64,000 bases of DNA from Mesorhizobium atlanticum (GCF_003289965.1 NZ_QMBQ01000008.1:234354-298353), one strand, 5' to 3'. Positions 1 to 8,245 are shown, counted from the stretch's first letter. The notes: generated by a model not told the origin, from the sequence alone. Translations and numbers: made by a program.

Positions 1-660
1 CGCGCCTGGATATGGTTCGTCGCCGCCGCCGTGACGGCGCCGCTTTTCCTGCTCGCGGTCTCGACGCGTCATATGGACGTGTCCTTCGATTTCGGCTTCA
101 TCCGTTGCCTTTACGGCTTCTCGCTCGGCGCGTTGCTCGCCTGGTTTCAGCACGATTCCATTGCAGAGGCGCGACAAGCGCTTGGCAGCGGGGCAGGGCG
201 CCTTGCCTGGACGCTTGCCGAGCTTGCGATGATCGCGGGAATCGCGCTGTTCGTCTCCATTGCCGGCACCAGCGACATCGGCGTCGCGGCGCCGCTCGTC
301 TTCGCGCTGGCGCTTTATCTTTTCGCGCATGAGGGCGGGTGGGTCAGCGCGGCTTTGCGCAGCCAGCCGATGCTGATGCTCGGCTCGCTCTCCTATTCGA
401 TCTACATGGTCCACATTTTCGTCCAGGCGCGCATGATCAATGTCGGCGGCCTGGTCGAGCGCAAGCTCGGGCTCGGCATCGTCGGCGACCTGTTGCTGCG
501 CGGCGACCACGCGACCGGCTTCGGCGCCGGCTCGCCATGGATCGGTTTCGCGGCTTTGATCGCAATGTTGATCGCCGTCATCGTCGCGTCCTGGTTCACC
601 TGGCGCTTCGTTGAAATCCCGGCACTGACCTGGTTCCGGCGCCTCTCCAAGAGGATTTGA
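1..660 (+). CDS. Acyltransferase family 3 (OafA/YrhL-like) membrane protein, 3' part
   Basis: The gene is cut by the window edge; only the last 219 codons are present and the frame is open from base 1. The product is strongly hydrophobic, with about five membrane segments and a final stretch ending in a FTWRFVEIPAL motif followed by a basic tail. That ending is typical of integral membrane O-acyltransferases of the acyltransferase-3 family, which move acyl groups onto surface polysaccharides or lipids. The catalytic histidine region of this family lies near the N-terminus and is outside the window, so activity and substrate cannot be judged. A copy of a dispersed palindrome begins only 5 bases after the stop codon. 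Confidence 0.75.
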   Translation, partial: RAWIWFVAAAVTAPLFLLAVSTRHMDVSFDFGFIRCLYGFSLGALLAWFQHDSIAEARQALGSGAGRLAWTLAELAMIAGIALFVSIAGTSDIGVAAPLVFALALYLFAHEGGWVSAALRSQPMLMLGSLSYSIYMVHIFVQARMINVGGLVERKLGLGIVGDLLLRGDHATGFGAGSPWIGFAALIAMLIAVIVASWFTWRFVEIPALTWFRRLSKRI

Positions 661-664
661 CCAA

Positions 665-707
665 GCAATTCCAGGAAAGTGTGAAGCGGCTTTCCGTCCG
701 GAATTGC
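665..707. repeat. Dispersed 43-bp palindromic element, copy 1
   Basis: Imperfect inverted repeat beginning GCAATTCCAGGAAA and ending TTTCCGTCCGGAATTGC. Related copies occur near 24811, 43496, 43700 and 59248. Here it lies directly downstream of the acyltransferase gene and could fold in RNA, but it has no U-tract. Confidence 0.8.
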
Positions 708-798
708 GCCAATCAAAAAACAACTAGCCGGCTTCGTTCACCGCCCTGTCATGGGCGTCGCCTAACCGGGTTCCGACCCGGAACGGAGCGATTCCCCG

Positions 799-1857
799 AT
801 GCGAACACTCTGGCTGAGCCTTTTTCTCTCCGCCGCGTTTGGTGCAATTCCTAATCAAAGTTTAGCCGGCGAGACGCGCGCTGCCCAAATCATCGACCGC
901 TTCGAGCACGCCAATCAATGGCGCGATCATGTGATGATCGCCGCGCACCGCGCCGGCAGCATGCAAGCCGGCAAGACGCTCTATGCCGAGAATTCGCTGG
1001 CCGCGGTCGAAGGCTCGATCGCTATCGGCGCCGAAATCGTCGAAGTCGACGTCCGGCGCGCGAAAGACGGCGAGTTCGTCATCATGCATGACAGCTGGCT
1101 CGACCGCACCACCACCTGCAAGGGCGAGGTGGTGAACTATACGCTGGCCGAGCTGAAGAAGTGCCGGTTGGTCATCGAGGGCACGGGCGCCGTCACCAAC
1201 GAGACGGTGTCGACTCTGCGCGAGATGCTGCTGACGACCAGGGACAGGATCCTGATCAACCTCGACAACAAGCTGGAGGTGACCGACCTGCCGGGCATGA
1301 TAGCGGAGGCGCGCGATCTCGGCATGGCCGATCAGGTGATCGTCAAGGAGAACCTCTGGAACCGGCAACGCATCGATGCCGCGGGCGCCGCGCTCGCCAA
1401 GGCCGGCGGTGGCTTCCAGTTCATGCCGATCCTGGCCGACGACGCCGTGCATGACGCCGCCTTCGCCGATGACGTCGACAAGGCGTTCGCGCCTCATGCC
1501 ATCGAACTGATCAATTGGCGCAACGGCGCGGAAACGCTGACTTCGAACGGTGGCCCGCTGTTCAGCGGCCATATGAGGGCGGAAGCGGTCCGCGGAAACT
1601 GGCATCTCTGGGCCGACACCTACGCCATCGTCCACAAGCCAGGCGGTTTCCTTGCCGGCGGCCGCGGCGATGAACTCGCCGTCGCCGCCAGCCTGCCGCG
1701 CGAAGCCTGGGGTTTCTGGGTCGATCGCGGCGCGACGATTATCCAGACCGACGAGCCGAAAGCGGCGATCGAGTGGCTGGCCGCGAATGGTTATCGGGTG
1801 CCGTACAGGACGGACATCAAACAGGCTGAGGCGGCGCATACGGCGAGCATCAATTAG
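799..1857 (+). CDS. Exported glycerophosphodiester phosphodiesterase family protein
   Basis: A 352-residue protein with a signal peptide (residues 1 to about 23, ending near LAGE). It then shows the glycerophosphodiesterase signature: an HRAG motif near residue 51, an ENSLAAVEGSIAIGAEIVEVDV block supplying the acidic metal ligands, and HDSWLDRTT near residue 99. Family members cleave glycerophosphodiesters, or related phosphodiesters, to glycerol 3-phosphate and an alcohol. The spacing of the motifs matches the TIM-barrel GDPD domain and the C-terminal QTDEPKAAIEWL block is the usual end of the barrel. It stands alone, with no operon partner. Periplasmic location is inferred from the signal peptide. 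The precise substrate is unknown. Confidence 0.85.
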   Translation: MRTLWLSLFLSAAFGAIPNQSLAGETRAAQIIDRFEHANQWRDHVMIAAHRAGSMQAGKTLYAENSLAAVEGSIAIGAEIVEVDVRRAKDGEFVIMHDSWLDRTTTCKGEVVNYTLAELKKCRLVIEGTGAVTNETVSTLREMLLTTRDRILINLDNKLEVTDLPGMIAEARDLGMADQVIVKENLWNRQRIDAAGAALAKAGGGFQFMPILADDAVHDAAFADDVDKAFAPHAIELINWRNGAETLTSNGGPLFSGHMRAEAVRGNWHLWADTYAIVHKPGGFLAGGRGDELAVAASLPREAWGFWVDRGATIIQTDEPKAAIEWLAANGYRVPYRTDIKQAEAAHTASIN

Positions 1858-1871
1858 CTGGCGTCGGCGCT

Positions 1872-2050
1872 TCACCCCGCCCGGCGCTTCGCGCCGACCT
1901 CCCCATCGAGGGGAGGTAGAGCGTCGTGCCGACCTGCCGTCGCTGCATGCCTCCGAAATCCTGAATGCTGAATCAGCGTTCGAGTATAAAGCGCGGCGCC
2001 CTACCTCCCCTCGTTGGGGAGGTCGCGCCGCAGGCGCGGGCGGGGTGCTG
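1872..2050. repeat. Facing pair of rhizobial intergenic repeats
   Basis: Two inverted copies of one sequence lie between the GDPD gene and the aldo/keto reductase gene. The left copy (about 1872-1919) starts CACCCCGCCCGGCGCTTCGC and contains ACCTCCCC...GGGGAGGT. The right copy (about 1998-2050) is its approximate reverse complement, ending GCGGGCGGGGTG. Each arm also has an internal hairpin. Such GC-rich facing repeats are widespread between convergent genes in Mesorhizobium (recalled, not searched). They could form a strong transcript hairpin for both flanking genes. Confidence 0.7.
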
Positions 2051-2057
2051 CGCCGAG

Positions 2058-2930
2058 CTACGCAGCTTTCGCCACGCCATCCAACTCCTGCAACACATCC
2101 GCCGACAGCTTCAGCTCGGCAGCCGCCAGATTCTCCCGCAGATGCGCGACCGACGACGTGCCCGGAATCAAGAGGATGTTTGGCGACCGCTGCAGCAGCC
2201 ACGCCAGCGCCACCTGCATGGGGGTCGCGCCGAGCCGTTCGGCCACGTTGGACAGCGTCGACGATTGCAGCGGGCTGAACCCGCCGAGCGGGAAGAACGG
2301 CACATAGGCGATGCCGTCGCGCGCCAGCTCGTCGATCAGCGCGTCGTCTTCCCGGTGCGCGAGATTGTACTGGTTCTGCACACAGACGATGTCGCAGATC
2401 TTGCGGCCTTCCGCGATTTGCGCGCGGGTGACGTTGCTCAAGCCGATATGGCGCACGAGGCCTTTGCGCTGCAACTCGGCAAGCTTGGTGACCTGCGCCT
2501 CGATGGAACCCTCGGCCGGACCATGCACCCCGAACATGATGCGCAGATTGACGACGTCCATCACCTCGAGGCCAAGATTGCGGAGATTATCGTGCACGGC
2601 CTGCTCGAGCTCGTCGGCTGTGAAGGCCGGTAGCCAGGAGGCGTCTTCACCGCGACGGGCGCCGATCTTGGTGACGATGGTGAGGTCGTCGGGGTAGGGC
2701 GCCAGCGCCTCGCGGATCAGCCTGTTGGTGACGTAGGGCCCGTAGTAATCGCTGGTGTCGATATGGTTCACGCCTTGCGCCACCGCTTCGCGCAGCACGG
2801 CAATCGCCGCGCCATGGTCTTTCGGCGGGCCGAACACGCCTTTGCCCGCAAGCTGCATGGCGCCATAGCCGAGGCGGCGGACCGAGCGGTCGCCGAGTTT
2901 GTAGGTGCCGGATTTGTTTACGCTGGACAT
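2058..2930 (-). CDS. Aldo/keto reductase
   Basis: A 290-residue cytoplasmic NADPH-dependent oxidoreductase. The aldo/keto reductase features are clear: the N-terminal RRLGYGAMQL strand, the catalytic region DTSDYYG near residues 48-54 (Asp and Tyr), the Lys of VTKIGARRG, a QNQYNLAHRE block and the C-terminal LLIPGTSSVAHLREN phosphate-binding stretch. The ORF is open further upstream, but the ATG at 2930 gives a normal-length family member, so I chose it. It is divergent from a LysR-type gene with 94 bases between the start codons, so that regulator probably controls it. The region between them contains an inverted repeat CCCG-ataac-CGGG at 2978-2990 that could be an operator. The substrate is unknown. 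Confidence 0.88.
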   Translation of the reverse strand: MSSVNKSGTYKLGDRSVRRLGYGAMQLAGKGVFGPPKDHGAAIAVLREAVAQGVNHIDTSDYYGPYVTNRLIREALAPYPDDLTIVTKIGARRGEDASWLPAFTADELEQAVHDNLRNLGLEVMDVVNLRIMFGVHGPAEGSIEAQVTKLAELQRKGLVRHIGLSNVTRAQIAEGRKICDIVCVQNQYNLAHREDDALIDELARDGIAYVPFFPLGGFSPLQSSTLSNVAERLGATPMQVALAWLLQRSPNILLIPGTSSVAHLRENLAAAELKLSADVLQELDGVAKAA

Positions 2931-3024
2931 CTTGGTCTCCTTCGCTGCCGACGTCGGAGATAGGGCATGGCCGCTGTCCCGATAACCGGGTATAACTGGC
3001 ACGACCTGTACGGAAATAAGAACA

Positions 3025-3933
3025 ATGGCAGCTGACCTTAACGATCTCCAGGCATTTATGGCCGTCGCCCGCGCCGGCGGCTTTCGCGAAGCGGCCCGCG
3101 TCACGGCAGGCAGCGCGTCCGTGCTCAGCGAAGCCATTCGCCGTCTGGAGACCCAGCTCGGCGTGCGGCTCTTCAACCGCACCACGCGCAGTGTCGCCCT
3201 GACCGAGGCAGGCGCCGGCCTGCTGGCGCGTCTTGGCCCCGCGCTGGGTGAGGTGGAGGCCGCGCTCGATGTCGTGAACGGCTTTCGCGACCGGCCAGCC
3301 GGGACCTTGCGCCTTAATGTGCCGATAAGCGCCTCGCGGCTGGTGCTGCCAAAAATCGTTCCGGGATTTCTCGCCGCCTATCCGGCCATTCGTCTGGAAG
3401 TGATCGCGGAGGAGAACTTCGTCGACCTGCTGGTGGCTGGCTGCGATGCCGGCATCCGCTATGACGAGCGGCTGGAGCAGGACATGATCGCCGTGCCGAT
3501 CGGACCGCGCACGCAGCGCTTCACCACCTCCGCGGCGCCGTCCTACCTTGACCGGCACGGACGGCCGCGGCACCCGCGCGACCTGCTTGGCCATGCCTGC
3601 GTGCGCGGCCGCTTCCCGAGCGGGGTCATGACGCCCTGGGAGTTCGAGCGGGATGGTGAGGTGGTGCGCGTCGATACCACGGGACCATTGCTCGTCAGCA
3701 TCGGTGGGGGCGTCGATCTCGCCATCGATGCGGCGATCGCCGGCGTCGGCATTCTCTGGCTCTTCGAGGACTGGGTACGTCCGCATTTCGAGAGTGGCGC
3801 GCTGGAGCCTGTGCTGGAGCCGTGGTGGCAGAGCTTCTCTGGGCCGTTTCTCTACTATCCCGGCCGCCGACTGGTGCCGGCGCCGCTGCGCGCCTTCATC
3901 GACTACATCAAGACGCCGGCCGGACACTGGTGA
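3025..3933 (+). CDS. LysR-family transcriptional regulator
   Basis: A 302-residue LysR-type regulator. Residues 1-62 form the winged helix-turn-helix, with the family pattern AARVTAGSASVLSEAIRRLETQLGVRLFNRTTRSVALTEAG. Residues about 90-295 form the periplasmic-binding-protein-like effector domain. It is divergent from the aldo/keto reductase gene at 2058-2930, the usual arrangement for a LysR regulator and its target. The residues LSEAI replace the usual VSQAI of the recognition helix, a mild deviation. The small molecule sensed cannot be deduced. Confidence 0.9.
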   Translation: MAADLNDLQAFMAVARAGGFREAARVTAGSASVLSEAIRRLETQLGVRLFNRTTRSVALTEAGAGLLARLGPALGEVEAALDVVNGFRDRPAGTLRLNVPISASRLVLPKIVPGFLAAYPAIRLEVIAEENFVDLLVAGCDAGIRYDERLEQDMIAVPIGPRTQRFTTSAAPSYLDRHGRPRHPRDLLGHACVRGRFPSGVMTPWEFERDGEVVRVDTTGPLLVSIGGGVDLAIDAAIAGVGILWLFEDWVRPHFESGALEPVLEPWWQSFSGPFLYYPGRRLVPAPLRAFIDYIKTPAGHW

Positions 3934-3942
3934 CGGAAAACA

Positions 3943-3966
3943 AAAGGCCGCCCGGAGGCGGCCTTT
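3943..3966 (-). terminator. Intrinsic terminator of rplM-rpsI
   Basis: A perfect 10-bp stem AAAGGCCGCC / GGCGGCCTTT with a 4-base loop. Read on the minus strand it is followed by TTGTTTTCC, so it best serves rpsI, whose stop codon is about 57 bases upstream on that strand. It also lies just past the LysR stop codon and may act in both directions. Confidence 0.85.
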
Positions 3967-4022
3967 CGAAAGCTTGGAACCCGTAAAGCTTAGCGCTTCG
4001 GGAACTTGCCTCCAAGCGCTTG

Positions 4023-4493
4023 TTAGCGTTTGGAGAACTGGAAGCTGCGGCGGGCCTTGGCCTTGCCGTACTTCTTGCGCTCGACCACGCGGCTGTCGCG
4101 GGTCAGGAAGCCGCCCTTCTTGAGCACCGAGCGCAGGCCCGGCTCATAATAGGTCAGCGCCTTGGAGATACCGTGACGCACCGCACCGGCCTGGCCAGAG
4201 AGGCCGCCGCCGATGACGGTGGCGACGATGTCGTACTGGCCGGCGCGGTTGGCCGCGACGATCGGCTGGTTGAGGATCATCTGCAGCACCGGACGCGCGA
4301 AATAGGTCGCGAATTCCTTGTCGTTGACAGTGATCTTGCCGGAGCCCGGCTTCACCCAGACGCGCGCGATGGCGTTCTTGCGCTTGCCGGTGGCGTAGGC
4401 GCGGCCCGACTTGTCGAGCTTCTGGACATGCACGGGCGCGGCCGGCTGCGCGGCGACGGTGCCGAGTTCTGCGAGCGAGGAAAGCTCAGCCAT
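4023..4493 (-). CDS. rpsI: 30S ribosomal protein S9
   Basis: A 156-residue protein with the full S9 fold: YATGKRKNAIARVWVKPGSGKITVN near residues 32-56, GGGLSGQAGAVRHGISKAL in the middle, and the conserved basic tail ending RSFQFSKR, which reaches the ribosomal P site. A roughly 25-residue N-terminal extension rich in Ala and Pro is normal in alphaproteobacteria. It is the second gene of the rplM-rpsI operon. The rplM stop and rpsI start share one base in the sequence TAATG, which suggests translational coupling. Confidence 0.97.
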   Translation of the reverse strand: MAELSSLAELGTVAAQPAAPVHVQKLDKSGRAYATGKRKNAIARVWVKPGSGKITVNDKEFATYFARPVLQMILNQPIVAANRAGQYDIVATVIGGGLSGQAGAVRHGISKALTYYEPGLRSVLKKGGFLTRDSRVVERKKYGKAKARRSFQFSKR

Positions 4494-4957
4494 TACGAGG
4501 CCCTCTTATTCTTGGAGTTCAGCTTGGCCACGTCGAGCGTGACGGGCTGCTGGGCGGTGTGCGGATGCTCGGCGCCGGCATAGACGCGGAGATTCTTCAT
4601 CTGGCGGCGGCCAAGCGGGCCACGCGGGATCATGCGCTCGACGGCCTTCTCGACGACGCGCTCGGGGAAACGGCCCTCGAGCAGCTGGCGCGCGGTGCGC
4701 TCCTTGATGCCGCCGGGATGGCCGGTGTGCCAGTAGTAGACCTTGTCGGTGTACTTCTTGCCGGTGAACACCACCTTGTCGGCATTGATGACGATGACGT
4801 TGTCGCCATCATCGACATGCGGGGTGAAGGTGGGCTTGTGCTTGCCGCGCAGATGGTTGGCGATGACAGTGGCCAGACGACCGACGACGAGACCTTCAGC
4901 GTCGATCAGAACCCACTTCTTCACCACATCCGCAGGCTTCTGCGAAAAGGTAGCCAT
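4493..4957 (-). CDS. rplM: 50S ribosomal protein L13
   Basis: A 154-residue protein matching L13 over its whole length: KKWVLIDAEGLVVGRLAT, KHKPTFTPHVDDGDNVIVINADKV, YYWHTGHPGGIKERT and RMIPRGPLGRRQMKNLRVYAG are all present. The open frame continues upstream to 5122, but the ATG at 4957 gives the standard N-terminus, and a strong promoter is found further upstream at 5094-5122, inside the extended frame, which rules the long version out. It assembles early into the large subunit. It overlaps rpsI by one base. Confidence 0.97.
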   Translation of the reverse strand: MATFSQKPADVVKKWVLIDAEGLVVGRLATVIANHLRGKHKPTFTPHVDDGDNVIVINADKVVFTGKKYTDKVYYWHTGHPGGIKERTARQLLEGRFPERVVEKAVERMIPRGPLGRRQMKNLRVYAGAEHPHTAQQPVTLDVAKLNSKNKRAS

Positions 4958-5093
4958 GGTTTTGCTCTCAGGTTGACCTTTCCCGTCCAGGAGGGACAAG
5001 AGAAGGCGTTTCTTGTTGCTTGGATTGACGGGAAAGCCGGAGCCACCCGCCAATAACAAAACGGCGGCCATTGCGGCCGCTGCTTCGGGTGGG

Positions 5094-5122
5094 CTTATAG
5101 GCGAGGGCGCCTGACGCGTCAA
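5094..5122 (-). promoter_or_regulatory. Sigma-70-type promoter for rplM-rpsI
   Basis: On the minus strand there is a TTGACG -35 box (5117-5122), exactly 17 bases of spacer, and a TATAAG -10 box (5094-5099). It predicts a leader of about 130 bases before the rplM ATG at 4957. The leader contains a GCGGCCGCAATGGCCGC hairpin that could take part in feedback control, but that is speculation. Confidence 0.75.
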
Positions 5123-5184
5123 GGCAGCCGAAAATGCGTATAGCGAATAAAACGTCGAGAAAACAATATGTTAATTGAACGGTA

Positions 5185-5472
5185 TTATTTTACCACAAGA
5201 CCGACCTGCACAAGCGGCCGAACTAGGGGCACCGAAACCAGATAGGCCCCACGACACAGCGCAGTCCGGATTTCGGGAATAGACATAATTGCCTCATGGC
5301 TGGACGGCTCGGCAACGGGAATATCCTCGGCCCAGATCTGCAGAGCCTCGACTGCGTTCGGACCGATATCCTTTTCCTCGTCCGCAGCCGAAAAGCATCC
5401 CGGAATGTCCGGGAATTGAACACCGAACGCGCTATCTCCGGTCTTTTGAACAAGCGCGAAGTAGCTCTTCAT
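5185..5472 (-). CDS. HicB-like antitoxin-family protein, truncated
   Basis: A 95-residue protein beginning MKSYFALVQKTGDSAFGVQFPDIPGCFSA, which is the HicB-family partial RNase H-like fold. The usual sequence PSS then a GAYLVSVPL strand follows, but the protein stops right after LVQVGLVVK, where normal HicB proteins continue into a DNA-binding ribbon-helix-helix or HTH domain of some 30-40 residues. No HicA toxin gene is adjacent. The start codon lies 2 bases after the stop of the PaaI-type gene, with an AAGAGG ribosome site inside that gene's end, so the two are probably co-transcribed. The local sequence after the stop is AT-rich. It is likely an orphan or decaying antitoxin. Confidence 0.7.
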   Translation of the reverse strand: MKSYFALVQKTGDSAFGVQFPDIPGCFSAADEEKDIGPNAVEALQIWAEDIPVAEPSSHEAIMSIPEIRTALCRGAYLVSVPLVRPLVQVGLVVK

Positions 5473-5474
5473 TT

Positions 5475-5933
5475 TCAACCTCTTGAGTCCCTTTTCCTCG
5501 GGATCGAATAGGTCCCGGTGGCATGCGCCACAGTGTGTCCATCCGGCCCCGCCACGATGTCGATGTCGAACACCATCAGGCTCTTGCCGAGCTTCAGGAT
5601 CCGGCAATGGCCGTCTATCGGACCGGCTTCGGCCTTGCGCATGAAGTTGATGTCGAGGTTGACCGTCACCGAAAGCGCGTCCGGTCCGGCGTGACTGAGC
5701 ACGCAGACATAGCCGCCAATGTCGGCCAGCGTGAATAAGGACGGGCCTGAGACCGTGCCGCCGGGGCGCAGATGCCGCTCGTCGGCGTTGAGCCGCACGG
5801 TGCAGCCGCCGGGAAACACGTCGATCGCCTCGTAGGAGATGAAGTTGTCGTTGAGCTGCGGATAGACGCTCGCCATCAGCGCATTGACTTCCGCCGCGTT
5901 GAGCATTGGCTTCAGATCGCTTTGGGCGGGCAT
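5475..5933 (-). CDS. PaaI-family (hotdog-fold) thioesterase
   Basis: A 152-residue protein with the hotdog pattern: RPGGTVSGPSLFTLADIGGYVCVLSH (residues about 56-81) carries the HGG-like active-site helix of the PaaI/4HBT family, followed by SVTVNLDINFMRKAEAG and a final strand HATGTYSIP. Members hydrolyse acyl-CoA thioesters. I chose the ATG at 5933 rather than a TTG two codons upstream, because AGGA sits at good spacing for the ATG. It is divergent from the crotonase gene at 6085, so a shared acyl-CoA context is possible. The substrate is unknown. Confidence 0.85.
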   Translation of the reverse strand: MPAQSDLKPMLNAAEVNALMASVYPQLNDNFISYEAIDVFPGGCTVRLNADERHLRPGGTVSGPSLFTLADIGGYVCVLSHAGPDALSVTVNLDINFMRKAEAGPIDGHCRILKLGKSLMVFDIDIVAGPDGHTVAHATGTYSIPRKRDSRG

Positions 5934-6084
5934 GGGCAACGTCCTATATTAGGTGACAGCTCCGGGCGATATGCCTGGACCAAACGGTGCGACGGAGAAA
6001 ACACGCCTCGCGGCTGTTCTTCAACCGGCAGCGTGCTAGTTCTGTTGCTCCATGCGCCGCGCGCGCTGACCCGAGAGATTGGAC

Positions 6085-6906
6085 ATGGCTGAAGTTGTTG
6101 CCATCAAGCCCGCCGTCGCCGACGGCCCCGTTCTAGTCAGCCAGGACAAGGGCATTCTGCGCTTTACGCTCGCCAGCCCGCCGGCCAACGCGCTCTCACT
6201 GGCGACGATGGCGTCGCTGCAAGCCGAGTTCGATCGCGTCAAGTCCGACAAGTCCGTGCGCGTCATCATCCTGGCGGCGTCGGGAAAAGTGTTCTGCGCC
6301 GGTCACGACCTCAAGGAAATGACGGCGCACCGCGCCGAAGCGGATCGCGGCAAGGCCTTCTTCGAAAAGACCTTTGACGCCTGCGCGACGTTGATGCAGA
6401 CCATCGTGCGCCACCCGAAGCCGGTGATCGCCGAGGTCGACGGCCTGGCGACCGCCGCCGGCCTCCAACTGGTCGCGAGCTGTGACCTCGCCATCGCCTC
6501 GCATGAGGCGACCTTCTGCACGCCTGGCGTCAATATCGGCCTGTTCTGCTCGACGCCGATGGTGGCGCTGTCGCGCAACGTCTCGCGCAAGCAGGCGATG
6601 GAAATGCTGCTCACCGGCGAGACGATCGACGCCGCGACCGCCAAGGAATTCGGCCTGATCAACCGCATCGTGCCGCGCGAATATTTGAATCAGGTTGTCA
6701 ACAAATACGCGCAAACCATTGCTTCGAAATCGTCTTTGGTGGTCAAGGCCGGCAAGGAAGCTTTCTACGCCCAGGCCGAGATGGGGCTGGCCGACGCCTA
6801 TGCCTATACCGGCCGTGTGATGGTGGAAAACATGCTGGCCCGCGACGCCGAGGAAGGCATCGGCGCCTTCATCGGCAAGCGCAAGCCGCAATGGACCGAC
6901 GAGTAG
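6085..6906 (+). CDS. Crotonase-superfamily protein (ECHDC3-like enoyl-CoA hydratase homologue)
   Basis: A 273-residue crotonase fold with oxyanion-hole segments FCAGHDLKEM (near residues 70-79) and TAAGLQLVASCDLA (near 123-136). The two glutamates that do the chemistry in classical enoyl-CoA hydratase are absent: the first position is Gln128 and the second lies in CTPGVNIG, where Gly148 replaces Glu. The sequence around ATPGVNIGLFCSTP is instead characteristic of the ECHDC3 branch, whose reaction is not settled. Hydratase activity should therefore not be assumed. ATG 6085 is preferred over TTG 6079 because GAGAG lies 7 bases upstream of it. Confidence 0.88.
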   Translation: MAEVVAIKPAVADGPVLVSQDKGILRFTLASPPANALSLATMASLQAEFDRVKSDKSVRVIILAASGKVFCAGHDLKEMTAHRAEADRGKAFFEKTFDACATLMQTIVRHPKPVIAEVDGLATAAGLQLVASCDLAIASHEATFCTPGVNIGLFCSTPMVALSRNVSRKQAMEMLLTGETIDAATAKEFGLINRIVPREYLNQVVNKYAQTIASKSSLVVKAGKEAFYAQAEMGLADAYAYTGRVMVENMLARDAEEGIGAFIGKRKPQWTDE

Positions 6907-6950
6907 CCGGTTTGAATGAAGCCGCGCCATTCCATCGCTGAAGGTCCGCC

Positions 6951-7727
6951 GTGGCTGCCCGCAAGCAACTGACGCGGTTGAAAGCGCCCTACCTCAAGCG
7001 CATCCTGCTTGAGCCGTCACGCGTTGCCGACTGGGAGCAATATCCCTGGAACCTGCCGATTTTCCGCGACCGCGAGTTCGAGTTCGAATTCGCTTCGGCC
7101 ATCACCATCATCGTCGGCGAGAACGGCACCGGCAAATCGACACTGCTGGAAGCGATCGGTGCCTTGGCCGGTTATGACGAGGCTGGCGGCGGCAAGGGCT
7201 ACATGCCCGTCGATCATTCTCGCGCCATCGACAAGAGCGGCGCAGGGCTGGCGAGCAGTTTCCGGTGCCACTGGCTGCCAAAGGTGACCGCGGGCTGGTT
7301 CTTTCGCGCCGAGTCATTCTATTCGGTTGCACGCTATCTCGACGAGGCGGCGCGGGAATCCGGCGGTGCGCCGCCCGATTTCCTCTCATGGTCGCATGGC
7401 GAAGGTTTTATCCGCTTCTTCGAAGAGCGCTGCCGCCGGCAAGGCATCTACATTCTCGACGAGCCCGAAAGCGCGCGCTCGCCGACGCGTCAGATCGAGC
7501 TGCTCAAATTGCTTCAACGCATGGAGCAGTCCGGCACCGCGCAGGTGATCATGGCGACGCACTCGCCTTTGCTGATGGCTTGTCCGAACGCGCGGCTCTT
7601 CCGCATAAGCCGCTTCGGCCTCGACTCGATCGATTTTCAGGACACCGACCATTTTCGCATGATGCGCGACTTCTGCAGCGATCCGGCTGCCTTTCTCGCC
7701 GAAGCGCTGTATGAGGACGAGCCATGA
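6951..7727 (+). CDS. AAA-family ATPase (RecF/SMC-like)
   Basis: A 258-residue ATPase starting with GTG. Walker A is GENGTGKS at residues 56-63, the Walker B and following acidic residue are YILDEPE at 167-173, and a switch histidine occurs in ATHSP at 202-206. A SHGEGF segment near 148 stands where the ABC signature would be. The layout resembles the single-domain predicted ATPases (COG3910-like) found widely in proteobacteria, whose role is unknown. Its stop overlaps the start of the CoA-binding gene by 4 bases (ATGA), so they are co-translated. It has no adjacent nuclease or toxin, so I do not call it a defence gene. Confidence 0.82.
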   Translation: MAARKQLTRLKAPYLKRILLEPSRVADWEQYPWNLPIFRDREFEFEFASAITIIVGENGTGKSTLLEAIGALAGYDEAGGGKGYMPVDHSRAIDKSGAGLASSFRCHWLPKVTAGWFFRAESFYSVARYLDEAARESGGAPPDFLSWSHGEGFIRFFEERCRRQGIYILDEPESARSPTRQIELLKLLQRMEQSGTAQVIMATHSPLLMACPNARLFRISRFGLDSIDFQDTDHFRMMRDFCSDPAAFLAEALYEDEP

Positions 7728-8245
7728 ATCACGACACTTACGACAACACCTACATCGCCGGCATTCTGAACTCGGTGAAGACGATCGCCATGGTGGGCGC
7801 GTCGCCCAACGACGTGCGGCCGAGCTACTTCGTGTTGAAATATCTATTGGCCAAAGGCTTTTCGGTGCTGCCGATCAATCCCGGTCACGCCGGCAAGCAG
7901 ATCCTCGGACAGACGGTCTATGCCAGCCTCGCCGACCTGCCGCATCCGGTCGACATGGTCGACATCTTTCGCGCTTCTTCGGCGGTCCCTGGCATCGTCG
8001 ACCAGGTGCTGAAACTCGACCCACTGCCCAAGGTCGTCTGGATGCAGCTCGGCGTGCGCCATGACGAGGCCGCCGCCCGCGCCGAGGCGGCCGGCATCAA
8101 GGTGGTGATGAACCGCTGTCCAAAGATCGAATATGGCAAGCTGTCCGGCGAGATCGGCTGGACCGGTGTCAATTCCGGCGTTCTCTCGTCGAAGAAGCCG
8201 ATAATGCGACAGGGTTTTCAGAGCTTCGGCGTGCGGCAGAAATAA
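7724..8245 (+). CDS. CoA-binding domain protein (YccU-like)
   Basis: A 173-residue Rossmann-type protein. The N-terminal part has TIAMVGASPNDVRPSYFVLKYL, the CoA-binding domain motif also found in succinyl-CoA synthetase alpha subunits, followed by VLPINPG and later VWMQLGV and VVMNRCPKIEY. Proteins of this stand-alone family bind CoA or related nucleotides, but their physiological role is unsettled. It overlaps the AAA ATPase gene by 4 bases and lies 157 bases before the sulfhydrylase gene. A link to sulfur metabolism is only an inference from position. Confidence 0.88.
   Translation: MNHDTYDNTYIAGILNSVKTIAMVGASPNDVRPSYFVLKYLLAKGFSVLPINPGHAGKQILGQTVYASLADLPHPVDMVDIFRASSAVPGIVDQVLKLDPLPKVVWMQLGVRHDEAAARAEAAGIKVVMNRCPKIEYGKLSGEIGWTGVNSGVLSSKKPIMRQGFQSFGVRQK

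Noticed and set aside
3025..3185. Upstream extension of the aldo/keto reductase frame into the LysR gene
   Set aside because: The extra 85 codons are antisense to the LysR HTH domain; ATG 2930 gives the normal family length.
6951..8245. A defence system built on the AAA ATPase and the overlapping gene
   Set aside because: The partner is a CoA-binding housekeeping-type protein, with no nuclease, toxin or membrane effector, and no mobile elements around it.
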